In this document: one piece after another, positions 7,954 through 16,267 of the stretch
Layout: every line of letters begins with the position of its first letter
How positions within the stretch are numbered: the first letter of the stretch is position 1
Assembly: GCA_965368585.1 (NCBI GenBank)
Contig: CBDUNM010000025.1
Coordinates: forward strand, 1-43,438
Length of the DNA: 43,438 bases
Direction: 5' to 3'
From: JARRQB01 sp965368585
GTDB taxonomy: Bacteria; Pseudomonadota; Gammaproteobacteria; Chromatiales; Chromatiaceae
Translations under genes and position numbers: made by a program
Notes under the pieces: model-generated
Databases searched by the model: none
Told to the model about the DNA's origin: nothing
Seen by the model: the letters and a program-made list of their open reading frames with translations, nothing else

Positions 7954-10068
7954 ATGAACAAACCACCACCCGCAAACAATTGGATTCGAGCGTACATCGG
8001 CGCCGTACTTGTCGCCTGTGGCGCACTCGTCGGTTGGGATACGACACTTGCCGGAACCGGCGACGTTCACTTTCCTCGCCCGCCGGAGATCAAGAAGGCC
8101 GTCGACTTCTGGACCCGGGTTTATTCCGAAATCGATACGAACGGCGGTTTCGTACACGACAGCCGCGAGTTGGACATCATCTATGAAGTCTATCCGCTGC
8201 CGACCTATGCCAGCCCGAAACAGCAGCACAAGATCATTCGCAAACGGATTCGTCATTACCAGCGGCTTTTGAAAAAAATCGCGGACACGCCCGAGCAACA
8301 ACTCACGCGCGAAGAACGGCGGATCCGTCGTCTGTGGGGTTCCGCGGCTTCACCGGCCGCACTGCGAGACGCGGCTAAGCGGGTTCGGTTTCAGCGCGGC
8401 CAGTCCGATCGCATGAACAAGGGTCTGAAACGCGCGTCGGCCTTCGAGGGGAAGATCCGAAAAATCCTGCGAGACAAAGGCGTCCCCGAACAGCTCGCGG
8501 CCCTGCCGCACGTCGAATCTTCGTACAACCCGAAGGTCAAATCCAAAGCGGGGGCGGCCGGACTGTGGCAAATCATGCCTGCCACCGGTCGCCGCTTCCT
8601 GCGCGTGAACAACGTCGTGGACGAACGCCTCGATCCGTACAAGGCAACGGCCGCCGCGGCGCAATTGTTGAAGCACAACTACTCGGTGCTGAAAAGCTGG
8701 CCGCTGGCCATCACGGCCTACAACCATGGCTTGTCCGGCGTGCGCCGCGCGGTACGTAAAACCGGCACCACCGACATCGATACGATCGTGCGCCAATACA
8801 ACGGGCGTGCCTTCAGATTCGCGTCGCGTAATTTCTACGCCGCCTTTCTGGCCGCTTATGACGTGTCCTCCAAGCAACGCGGGAAGACGCTGGAAAGGCC
8901 CGCATCCGATGTCCCGGTGGTGACCCTCAACACCTACCTGCCGGCCGCGGCGATCGTCGAAACGCTGGGTATCGACAGGCAGAAACTCAAGGCACACAAC
9001 CCGGACCTGGGAGCCACGGTCTGGAGTGGTGAAAAACACATCCCCAAGGCGTATCGGCTACACCTCCCGATCGAACGCGAGCCTGCGCTTGTACAAGCGC
9101 AGGTCGCTGAACTGGAACAACGCCTGGGGCAGGTACAGCAAGTGCCCGACCGTTTCTACCGCGTCCGCCGCGGTGACAATCTGGCGGCCATCGCGCAACG
9201 CCACGACACCTCGATCACGACCTTGATGGCGATGAACGATCTGCGCAGCCGGCACCGGATTGACGCCGGACAGGTGCTGCGGATTCCGAAAACGGCTGAC
9301 GCGCCGGCCGTAGTCACGGTCGCCGCCGCAAGCAGCGACGATACGGTCCCGGCTCCTGAACTGGAACCCGTGCTCGCGAGCGCCACGTCAATCGACGCGG
9401 TTGCCGCGCCGCGGGTGGCGCACACGCCGGCAACGGACCGACCGATCGCAATGGAAGTTGTCGAACCGACCGCCGTTGCGGGCGAAGCGGACGTCGATGC
9501 GCTGCCCGAGGGTGAGGAGCACGTGATCGAAGAAACCGAAACCGTGGTCATCGCGCAGTCCGATTTAGCAGCCGATCCCGCCGACTACCTGGTTGCCGAA
9601 GACCGCACGATCGAGGTCCAGGTCGGAGAGACCCTGGGACACTACGCGCACTGGTTGAATGTGCCGACGCAACAATTGCGCTCGCTCAACGGCATGCGCT
9701 ACGGCCAACACGTGATCGTCGGCAAACGGCTACGTCTGGCGTTCGCGCAAGTGAGCTCCACCGCGTTCGAGCAGCGGCGCAAGAACTTTCATACCGAGAT
9801 TCAAAACCGCTTCTTCAACGACCACCGGATCGTGGACGTAAAGGACCATGCCCTGACCAACGGCGACAATCTATGGGAGCTGTCGACCCAGACCTACCGG
9901 GTGCCGCTGTGGTTGCTGCGGCAGTACAACCCCGACCTGCAATTCGATTCGGTCCTGTCCCTGTCCGACACCCTGCGCGTACCGGTGGTGCTGGTCGGCG
10001 AAGACAGCGCCATGTCGCTGCCCGTGCAGGCGGCCCGGGCGCCGCGAAGATTGGTCGGTCTGCGTTGA
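7954..10068 (+). CDS. mltD: MltD-like lytic murein transglycosylase with LysM domains
   Basis: 704 residues. An N-terminal hydrophobic signal (about 11-28) and an alpha-helical Arg/Lys-rich region precede the SLT domain (about 175-295). That domain has the catalytic Glu188 in 'LPHVESSYNP', then 'AAGLWQIMPATGRRF' and 'AITAYNHGLSGV', which are typical of MltD. Three LysM-like repeats follow, at about 396-440 ('FYRVRRGDNLAAIAQRH'), 549-597 and 632-680, joined by an acidic Ala/Pro/Thr-rich linker (about 445-545). The enzyme cleaves the MurNAc-GlcNAc bond of peptidoglycan, forming anhydro-muropeptides; LysM repeats bind the glycan. The protein is longer than E. coli MltD (about 450) because of the linker and extra repeat. 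No lipobox cysteine is obvious. It appears to be transcribed alone or with the next gene (gap of about 70 bases). Confidence 0.9.
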   Translation: MNKPPPANNWIRAYIGAVLVACGALVGWDTTLAGTGDVHFPRPPEIKKAVDFWTRVYSEIDTNGGFVHDSRELDIIYEVYPLPTYASPKQQHKIIRKRIRHYQRLLKKIADTPEQQLTREERRIRRLWGSAASPAALRDAAKRVRFQRGQSDRMNKGLKRASAFEGKIRKILRDKGVPEQLAALPHVESSYNPKVKSKAGAAGLWQIMPATGRRFLRVNNVVDERLDPYKATAAAAQLLKHNYSVLKSWPLAITAYNHGLSGVRRAVRKTGTTDIDTIVRQYNGRAFRFASRNFYAAFLAAYDVSSKQRGKTLERPASDVPVVTLNTYLPAAAIVETLGIDRQKLKAHNPDLGATVWSGEKHIPKAYRLHLPIEREPALVQAQVAELEQRLGQVQQVPDRFYRVRRGDNLAAIAQRHDTSITTLMAMNDLRSRHRIDAGQVLRIPKTADAPAVVTVAAASSDDTVPAPELEPVLASATSIDAVAAPRVAHTPATDRPIAMEVVEPTAVAGEADVDALPEGEEHVIEETETVVIAQSDLAADPADYLVAEDRTIEVQVGETLGHYAHWLNVPTQQLRSLNGMRYGQHVIVGKRLRLAFAQVSSTAFEQRRKNFHTEIQNRFFNDHRIVDVKDHALTNGDNLWELSTQTYRVPLWLLRQYNPDLQFDSVLSLSDTLRVPVVLVGEDSAMSLPVQAARAPRRLVGLR

Positions 10069-10138
10069 TCGTCAACGCATCGGCAAACCAACCATTGCTC
10101 GGGTGGCAGATACCGGTCCCGTTTGCGCGCGCCAGGTC

Positions 10139-11281
10139 ATGCAAGAGCTAAACACGGAATTCGAGCTCGACGAAGATCTTGTCTATCTCAACCACGCGGC
10201 GGTAGCGCCCTGGCCGCGCCGCACGGCGGAGGCGGTTTGCGCCTTTGCCAGGGAAAATCTAACGCGCGGTGCCCAGCGCTATCCGCAGTGGACAGACGTG
10301 GAGAAGACCCTGCGCGAGCGGTTGCGAACCTTGCTCAACGCCCCTTCGACCGACGATATCGCGCTGCTGAAAAACACCTCGGAAGGACTGTCCGTCGTTG
10401 CCCACGGGCTAACCTGGCAAGCGGGCGACGAGATCGTCGGCATCGATCACGAGTTCCCTTCCAACCGGGTGGTATGGGAGTCATTGGCGGCGCGGGGCGT
10501 CAACTACGTCAAGGTGGACGTCAATGCCGCGGCGGACCCCGAAGACGCGCTGATCCGCGCCTGCGACCGGCGAACCCGCTTGCTGGCCGTCAGTTCTGTC
10601 CACTACGCAACGGGCTTGACGCTCGACCTGGAACGACTTGGCGGGTTTTGCCGCGACCAGGGGATTCTCTTCTGCATCGATGCGATCCAGAGCCTGGGTG
10701 CGTTTGCGCTGGACGTACAGCGGGTGCGCGCCGACTTCGTCGCAGCGGACGGCCACAAATGGCTGCTCGGCCCCGAGGGTATCGCCGTCTTCTATTGCAG
10801 ATCCGAGCTGCGGCAGCAGCTCGAACTCCACCAATACGGCTGGCACATGCTTGAGCATCCCGGCGACTTCGAGCGCCTCACCTGGCAGCCGAGCGACAAG
10901 GCCACGCGGTTTGAGTGCGGCAGTCCCAACATGCTGGGCATTCACGGCTTGAACGCGAGCCTCTCGTTATTACTCGAAGCGAGTCAGACGTTCGTCACAA
11001 AACGTATCCTGCACGCCAACGATTATTTGGTTTCGCGTCTAAAACTCATGCCGAATATGGAAATTATTTCACACATTTCCGCTGAACGCCGTTCGGGGAT
11101 CGTGACCTTCAGGCACCGAACGGTGCCCTCTGAAACCCTCTACCGATCCTTGATGCAACGCAACATAATTTGCGCACAGCGCGGCGGTGGCATACGATTT
11201 TCCCCACATTTCCATACAAACGACAACCAGTTGGACGAAGCACTTGAGAAACTGAACGAGATCGTTCAGCTGCAGCGATAA
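10139..11281 (+). CDS. PLP-dependent class V aminotransferase (cysteine desulfurase-like fold)
   Basis: 380 residues from the ATG at 10139 (MQELNTEFELDEDLVYLNHAA); a GTG at 10103 would add 12 residues. Fold-type I motifs are clear: 'YLNHAAVAPWP' at the N-terminus, 'NTSEGLSVVAHGL', 'SSVHYATGLTLDL', Asp181 in 'CIDAIQSLGAF' (cofactor pyridine N) and Lys207 in 'ADGHKWLLGPEG' (Schiff base). The C-terminal domain has 'RGGGIRFSPHFHTN'. The family includes SufS-like desulfurases, isopenicillin-N epimerases and kynureninase relatives. No SufS-type active-site Cys loop is seen, so desulfurase activity is doubtful. Substrate unknown. It lies between the transglycosylase and the fatty-acid operon without an obvious link to either. 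Confidence 0.83.
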   Translation: MQELNTEFELDEDLVYLNHAAVAPWPRRTAEAVCAFARENLTRGAQRYPQWTDVEKTLRERLRTLLNAPSTDDIALLKNTSEGLSVVAHGLTWQAGDEIVGIDHEFPSNRVVWESLAARGVNYVKVDVNAAADPEDALIRACDRRTRLLAVSSVHYATGLTLDLERLGGFCRDQGILFCIDAIQSLGAFALDVQRVRADFVAADGHKWLLGPEGIAVFYCRSELRQQLELHQYGWHMLEHPGDFERLTWQPSDKATRFECGSPNMLGIHGLNASLSLLLEASQTFVTKRILHANDYLVSRLKLMPNMEIISHISAERRSGIVTFRHRTVPSETLYRSLMQRNIICAQRGGGIRFSPHFHTNDNQLDEALEKLNEIVQLQR

Positions 11282-11330
11282 TCCCCCTACCCGCGCTAAA
11301 CGACCCACCCGCCGCCGCACGCTCACGTCT

Positions 11331-11354
11331 ATATTAGTATTTTCGTCCTAATAT
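11331..11354. promoter_or_regulatory. AT-rich 7-bp inverted repeat upstream of the fad operon
   Basis: ATATTAG (11331-11337) and its exact reverse complement CTAATAT (11348-11354) are separated by 10 bases. It lies 15 bases upstream of the PsrA-like operator and about 50 bases after the aminotransferase stop. The AT-rich stem and lack of a U-run argue against a terminator; a protein-binding site is more likely. No known regulator is recognised. Confidence 0.5.
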
Positions 11355-11368
11355 TAAAAGCCAATCGT

Positions 11369-11402
11369 CCGAAACTATATTTTCGGTTTTCCGGTCTATA
11401 AT
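11369..11402 (+). promoter_or_regulatory. fad operon promoter with PsrA-like operator
   Basis: A perfect -10 hexamer TATAAT lies at 11397-11402, predicting a start near 11409. Overlapping the -35 region is the inverted repeat CCGAAA-CTATAT-TTTCGG (11369-11386). Read as CGAAAC-TATA-TTTTCG it differs by one base from the published PsrA consensus GAAAC-N4-GTTTC. PsrA is a TetR-family repressor of beta-oxidation genes in Pseudomonas and relatives, released by long-chain acyl ligands. Its location over the -35 region fits repression. The repeat and -10 are seen; identity of the regulator is inference. Confidence 0.75.
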
Positions 11403-11434
11403 TCAGCAACAGCAGTGTTCCGAGGCAGTACACG

Positions 11435-12442
11435 ATGAAGCGCTGGGTGGAATGGATTATCGAGAAGGCCAACGATTGGCTGACGCGCGAAGGGCCGGCT
11501 CCCGACGTGCCCCTGTGCGATTTTGACCGGCTCCAATACGAGTTGCGTCCCGGCGACGTGATCCTGATCGAAGGTCGCAGCCGCGTCGCTGAGGTCATCA
11601 AGCTGATCACGCAGAGCCCGTGGAGTCATTCGGTGCTGTATGTCGGTCGCCAGTACGACATTCAGGACCCCAAGCTGCGCTCGGTCGTGGAAGCCAACTT
11701 CGAGGGCGACCCGGAAGCGCAGTTGATCATCGAAGCCTTGATGGGCCGTGGCACCATTGTCGAGCCACTGTCCAAGTACAGACACGATCACCTGCGCATC
11801 TGCCGGCCGGAAGGCCTGTCTCCGATCGACGCACAGAAGGTCATCGGACACGCGATTCGCGGTGTGGGGCTACGCTACGACACCCGCCAGATCGTCGACC
11901 TGGCGCGGTTCTTTTTCCCCTGGACCGTCCTCCCGCGCCGTTGGCGCTCGAGCCTGTTTCAGCACAACGCCGGCGCGCCGACGCGAACCGTGTGTTCGAC
12001 CCTGCTGGCCGAGGCCTTCAACAAGATCAACTTCCCGATATTGCCGTTCATCGACCGTCGAGACGACGGCAGCGTGCGTTTTTTCAAGCGCAACCCGCGC
12101 CTGTTCGCGCCGCGGGATTTCGACTATTCACCCTACTTCAGCATCATCAAGTACCCGTTCCTCGGTCTGAACGACATCGGCCTCTATCGCCGCCTGCCGT
12201 GGAGCGAACAGGACTTCATCTACAACGACGAACCGCCGGGAAAGGTATCGCCCCCCGCGCCGCGGGTACCGAACGGGGAACCTGTGGAACCGGACTTCGA
12301 TACGCCGGTCCTGGTCGCGCAGACGGGCGACCCGGCAGCGCTCCGAGAGGAGCCGGACAGCGACACCGAAGCCGAGCCGGAGATCCAGCCGCGCCGCTCC
12401 GTCGTCGCACATTTGCCGTTTTTCCGGAATCGCGAGGGATAG
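11435..12442 (+). CDS. YiiX/YebB-like permuted NlpC/P60 cysteine hydrolase
   Basis: 335 residues, first gene of the fad operon. The permuted papain-like motifs are visible: 'LRPGDVILIEG' at about 37-47, then His65 in 'SPWSHSVLYVG', and the nucleophile Cys187 in 'TRTVCSTLLAEAF'. In this circularly permuted class (YiiX, YebB, LRAT, H-rev107) the His precedes the Cys; many members act on acyl esters or amides of lipids rather than peptides. Residues from about 265 on are a Pro/Glu-rich, probably disordered tail ending in a basic stretch. There is no signal peptide; an amphipathic start could contact membrane. The gene ends three bases before fadE, so it is co-transcribed with beta-oxidation genes. 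The exact substrate is unknown. Confidence 0.82.
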   Translation: MKRWVEWIIEKANDWLTREGPAPDVPLCDFDRLQYELRPGDVILIEGRSRVAEVIKLITQSPWSHSVLYVGRQYDIQDPKLRSVVEANFEGDPEAQLIIEALMGRGTIVEPLSKYRHDHLRICRPEGLSPIDAQKVIGHAIRGVGLRYDTRQIVDLARFFFPWTVLPRRWRSSLFQHNAGAPTRTVCSTLLAEAFNKINFPILPFIDRRDDGSVRFFKRNPRLFAPRDFDYSPYFSIIKYPFLGLNDIGLYRRLPWSEQDFIYNDEPPGKVSPPAPRVPNGEPVEPDFDTPVLVAQTGDPAALREEPDSDTEAEPEIQPRRSVVAHLPFFRNREG

Positions 12443-12445
12443 AAC

Positions 12446-14926
12446 ATGTGGATTATCGCCATCTTGACTGCCGTTATCGGTCTTTGGGCACTGGCCTATT
12501 TCGGCGCCCGCGCATCGGTTTGGATCGCGGCAGTCGGCGTATCGATCGCCGTGGTCACACTCGTCGGCGATGTACCGTGGTACGTCTACGCGCCAGCCTT
12601 GCTGTTCGCGGCTGCGCTGGTCGCTTTCTTCGCGCTACCGCCGCTGCGACAACGCTTCGTCACGGCGCCTTTGCTGCGCCAGTTCCGGCGCGTCATGCCG
12701 CCCATGTCGCAAACCGAACGCGAGGCGTTGGAGGCCGGGTCGGTGTGGTGGGATGCGGAGCTGTTTTCCGGTCGCCCCGACTACGATCGCCTGATTCGGA
12801 TACCCAAACCGCGGCTGAGTGCCGCGGAGCAGGCGTTTATCGATGGACCCGCGCAGGAATTGTGCAAGCTGTTGGATGACTGGCAGATCACGCATCAGGA
12901 CCAGGATCTTCCACCGGTCGTTTGGGAACACCTTCGCAAGCACCGCTTTTTCGGTCTGATCATTCCCAAACGCTACGGCGGTCTCGAATTCTCCGCGCTG
13001 GCTCATTCGCAAATCGTCATGAAGATCGCAAGCCGCAGCATCACCGCCGCGGTTACCGTGATGGTGCCCAATTCTCTGGGTCCCGGAAAACTCCTGCTGC
13101 ACTACGGCACACCCGAGCAGAAAGACCATTATCTGCCCCGCCTGGCAAAAGGCGAGGAAATCCCCTGCTTCGCCTTGACCGGACCCGACGCGGGCAGCGA
13201 CGCGGGCGCCATCCCGGACCAGGGCGTGGTCTGTTACGGCGAATGGCAGGGCGAGACCGTACTCGGCGTGAAACTGAATTGGGAGAAGCGCTACATCACG
13301 CTGGGACCCGTGGCCACCCTCGTCGGACTGGCGTTCAAGCTCTACGATCCGGAACACCTGCTCGGCGAGGACGAGGACCTCGGGGTGACCCTGGCGCTCA
13401 TACCCCGCAACACGCCGGGCGTGGAAATCGGTGCACGGCATATTCCGCTGGACATCCCCTTTCAAAACGGCCCGAACCGGGGCACGGACGTATTCGTGCC
13501 GCTCGAGCAACTCGTCGGCGGACGCGACTACGTCGGCCAGGGCTGGCGTATGCTGGTCGAATGCCTGGCGGAAGGACGCGCCATATCTTTGCCCGCGCTC
13601 AGCGTTGGCGCGGCCAAGGTCGCCAGCCGTTACACGGGCGCCTACGCGGCGATCCGCCGGCAGTTCAATACGCCGATCGGACGCTTCGAGGGCATCGAGG
13701 AAGTGCTGGCACGCATCGCCGCCCTGACCTATCAGATGGACGCCGCGCGCACCCTCACCCTGGGGGGACTGGATCTGGGCGAAAAACCGTCGGTACTGTC
13801 GGCGGTCGTGAAGTACCACCTCACCGAGCGTTATCGCCGCATCATCAACGACGCCATGGACATCCAGGGCGGCAGCGGCATCTGCCTCGGCCCCAACAAC
13901 CTGATCGGCCGCGCCTACCAGGCGATCCCGATTGCCATCACGGTGGAGGGGGCGAACATCCTGACCCGCAGCATGATCATCTTCGGCCAGGGTGCGGTGC
14001 GGTGTCATCCCTGGGTGTTGAAGGAATTCAACGCCGTTGAGGAACAGGACCGGCGCAAGGCGCTGCTCGATTTCGACCACGCGGTGTTCGGCCACGCCGG
14101 CTTTTTGCTGAGCAACTTCGCGCGCAGCCTGTTTTTGGGCCTGACCCGAGGTCGGCTTTCTCGTTCACCGGTGCGCGGCCCGACACGGCGCTATTACCAG
14201 CAACTCAACTGGATGAGCGCGGCCTTCGCGCTGTGCGCCGACGCCGCGATGATGACGCTGGGCGGCGCGCTCAAGCGCAAGGAGCGGTTGTCCGCCCGCC
14301 TGGGTGACGTACTGAGCGAGTTGTACCTGACCTCCGCCGTGCTCAAGCGCTTCGAGGACGACGGCGAACCGGCCGCCGATCTGCCGTTGGTCAGATGGGC
14401 GTGCACCGATTCCTTTTACCGCATGCAGGAAAGCCTGCGCCTGCTGCTGCGAAACCTGCCGTTTCGACCGCTGGCGTGGATCCTGCGCCGGGTCATCTTT
14501 CCGACCGGCATCGCCTGCACCGAACCCGACGACCGCCTGGGCAAGGAGGCGGCGCGCGTACTGCTGAGCCCGTCCGCTACGCGCGAACGTCTCACGGACG
14601 GCATCTTCACCACCGATAACCCGGCCTACCGCCAGGGTCAGTTCGAAAAGGCGTTCAAGCAGGCCGACCGGGTCAGACCGATCGAAAAGACCCTGCGCGA
14701 GGCGCGCCGCTCGGGCTTGATCGCAGCCAAGGAACTCGTGCCGCAGGCGCACGAAGCACTCGCCGCCGGTATTATCGACGAAGCGGAACTCCAGGCGATC
14801 GAGTTGATGGCGCAGTACCGGCGGGAAATCATCATGGTCGATGCCTTCGCCGAATACGGACAACGCTTCTTGTGGCAGCAATCCGACCCCGCACGACAAC
14901 CAAAAGCGACAGTACACGTGCTGTAG
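12446..14926 (+). CDS. fadE: Acyl-CoA dehydrogenase FadE
   Basis: 826 residues, close to the usual length of about 815 for gammaproteobacterial FadE. Three N-terminal hydrophobic segments (about 1-75) suggest membrane attachment. The acyl-CoA dehydrogenase core follows, with 'GLIIPKRYGGLEFSALAHSQ', 'PCFALTGPDAGSDAGAIPD' (flavin and substrate binding), 'NAMDIQGGSGICLGPNN'-like sequence around residue 475 and the extra FadE C-terminal domain ('YRQGQFEKAFKQADRVRPIE'). It catalyses the first, FAD-linked oxidation of acyl-CoA to trans-2-enoyl-CoA, passing electrons to ETF. A GAGGGA ribosome site precedes the ATG. It sits between the YiiX-like gene (3-base gap) and the thiolase gene. Confidence 0.96.
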   Translation: MWIIAILTAVIGLWALAYFGARASVWIAAVGVSIAVVTLVGDVPWYVYAPALLFAAALVAFFALPPLRQRFVTAPLLRQFRRVMPPMSQTEREALEAGSVWWDAELFSGRPDYDRLIRIPKPRLSAAEQAFIDGPAQELCKLLDDWQITHQDQDLPPVVWEHLRKHRFFGLIIPKRYGGLEFSALAHSQIVMKIASRSITAAVTVMVPNSLGPGKLLLHYGTPEQKDHYLPRLAKGEEIPCFALTGPDAGSDAGAIPDQGVVCYGEWQGETVLGVKLNWEKRYITLGPVATLVGLAFKLYDPEHLLGEDEDLGVTLALIPRNTPGVEIGARHIPLDIPFQNGPNRGTDVFVPLEQLVGGRDYVGQGWRMLVECLAEGRAISLPALSVGAAKVASRYTGAYAAIRRQFNTPIGRFEGIEEVLARIAALTYQMDAARTLTLGGLDLGEKPSVLSAVVKYHLTERYRRIINDAMDIQGGSGICLGPNNLIGRAYQAIPIAITVEGANILTRSMIIFGQGAVRCHPWVLKEFNAVEEQDRRKALLDFDHAVFGHAGFLLSNFARSLFLGLTRGRLSRSPVRGPTRRYYQQLNWMSAAFALCADAAMMTLGGALKRKERLSARLGDVLSELYLTSAVLKRFEDDGEPAADLPLVRWACTDSFYRMQESLRLLLRNLPFRPLAWILRRVIFPTGIACTEPDDRLGKEAARVLLSPSATRERLTDGIFTTDNPAYRQGQFEKAFKQADRVRPIEKTLREARRSGLIAAKELVPQAHEALAAGIIDEAELQAIELMAQYRREIIMVDAFAEYGQRFLWQQSDPARQPKATVHVL

Positions 14927-14944
14927 CACGATGGAGAATTGACA

Positions 14945-16267
14945 ATGGCTGTGGACAAACCCTCATACGGACGCCCGGTGTACGTCGTGGACGGCGCGCG
15001 GAGCCCTTTCCTGAAAGCCCGCGGCACACCCGGCCCGTTCAAGGCCTCTGACCTCGCTCACGCGGTCGGCAGGGCCTTGCTGATGCGCCTGGGCGTGGCA
15101 CCGACGCAACTCGACGAGGTGATCCTGGGCTGCGTCTCTTCAGGTCCCGACGAAGCCAATATCGCACGGGTTGTTTCCCTGCGTCTGGGTTGCGGTGAGT
15201 CCGTACCGGCGATGACCGTACAGCGCAACTGTGCGTCCGGCATGCAGGCGCTGGACACAGCCGCGCTGAATATCGCCACCGGCCGCTCGGAACTGGTGCT
15301 GGCGGGCGGCACCGAGGCCATGAGCCGACACCCGGTGTTGTTCAACGACCGTATGGTCGCCTGGCTAGGCATGTGGAGTCGCGCCCGCTCGGTCGGGGCC
15401 CGCGGTCGCGCCCTGCTGCAGCTGCGCCCGGCCTACTTCGTCCCGGTCATCGCCTTGCTGCGGGGCCTGACAGACCCGGTGGTCGGCCTGTCGATGGGTC
15501 AGACCGCCGAAGAACTGGCGACCGAGTTCGGCATTACCCGCGAGCAGATGGACGCCTTCGCGGTACAGAGCCACCAGCGCCTGGCGCACGCCAGAGACGG
15601 CGGACGGCTCGACGAAATCGAACCCCTGTACGACAGCAAGGGCAGCGTGTACGAATACGACGACGGTCTGCGTGAAGAAGCTTCGGCGGACCAGCTGGCC
15701 AAACTCAAACCGGTTTTCGATCGCCCGGTCGGCCGCGTCACCGCCGGCAACAGCGCGCAGGTCACCGACGGCGCGGCGATCCTGCTCCTGGCCTCGGAAG
15801 CCGCGGTGCAACGACACGGCCTGCCCGTGTTGGGGCGCATCGTCGATAGCCAGTGGGCCGGTCTCGATCCCGCCCGCATGGGGCTGGGGCCGGTACACGC
15901 CATGGCCCCGATCATGCAGCGCCAGCAGTTCGATTCGAACGCTATCGATGCCTGGGAAATCAACGAGGCGTTTGCCGCTCAGGTTCTGGCCTGTCTCGCT
16001 GCCTGGCAGGACGACACCTACTGCCGCGATGTACTGGGGCGCGACGCCGGTTTCGGCCCGATCCCGCCGGCCAAGCTCAATCAGGACGGCGGTGGCATCA
16101 GCCTTGGGCACCCGGTCGGCGCCAGCGGCGCGCGCATCGTGCTGCACGTGCTCAAGACCCTGCACCGGACCAAGCAACGCTGGGGCATGGCGAGTCTGTG
16201 TATCGGCGGCGGCCAGGGCGGCGCGATGCTGGTTGAAAACGAAGCCGCGGGGGAGGACGCATCATGA
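14945..16267 (+). CDS. fadI: Acetyl-CoA acyltransferase (3-ketoacyl-CoA thiolase), FadI type
   Basis: 440 residues from the ATG at 14945, with a GGAGA site about 10 bases upstream; a TTG six bases earlier is less likely. Thiolase signatures: nucleophile Cys in 'VQRNCASGMQALDTAA', 'GGTEAMSRHPVLF', the 'INEAFAAQVLACLAAWQ' segment, 'GGGISLGHPVGASGARIVLH' with the catalytic His, and the final 'CIGGGQGGAML' with the second Cys. The length (FadA is about 390) and the inserted hydrophobic loop (about residues 135-170) match the FadI/trifunctional-beta type that forms a complex with FadJ. It releases acetyl-CoA from 3-ketoacyl-CoA. Its stop overlaps the fadJ start (ATGA), as expected for subunits of one complex. 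Confidence 0.93.
   Translation: MAVDKPSYGRPVYVVDGARSPFLKARGTPGPFKASDLAHAVGRALLMRLGVAPTQLDEVILGCVSSGPDEANIARVVSLRLGCGESVPAMTVQRNCASGMQALDTAALNIATGRSELVLAGGTEAMSRHPVLFNDRMVAWLGMWSRARSVGARGRALLQLRPAYFVPVIALLRGLTDPVVGLSMGQTAEELATEFGITREQMDAFAVQSHQRLAHARDGGRLDEIEPLYDSKGSVYEYDDGLREEASADQLAKLKPVFDRPVGRVTAGNSAQVTDGAAILLLASEAAVQRHGLPVLGRIVDSQWAGLDPARMGLGPVHAMAPIMQRQQFDSNAIDAWEINEAFAAQVLACLAAWQDDTYCRDVLGRDAGFGPIPPAKLNQDGGGISLGHPVGASGARIVLHVLKTLHRTKQRWGMASLCIGGGQGGAMLVENEAAGEDAS

Noticed and set aside
12635..14095. Long antisense reading frame (about 486 codons) over fadE
   Set aside because: Typical high-GC mirror frame; no domain motifs, rich in His/Arg/Gln, and the opposite strand encodes a clear FadE.
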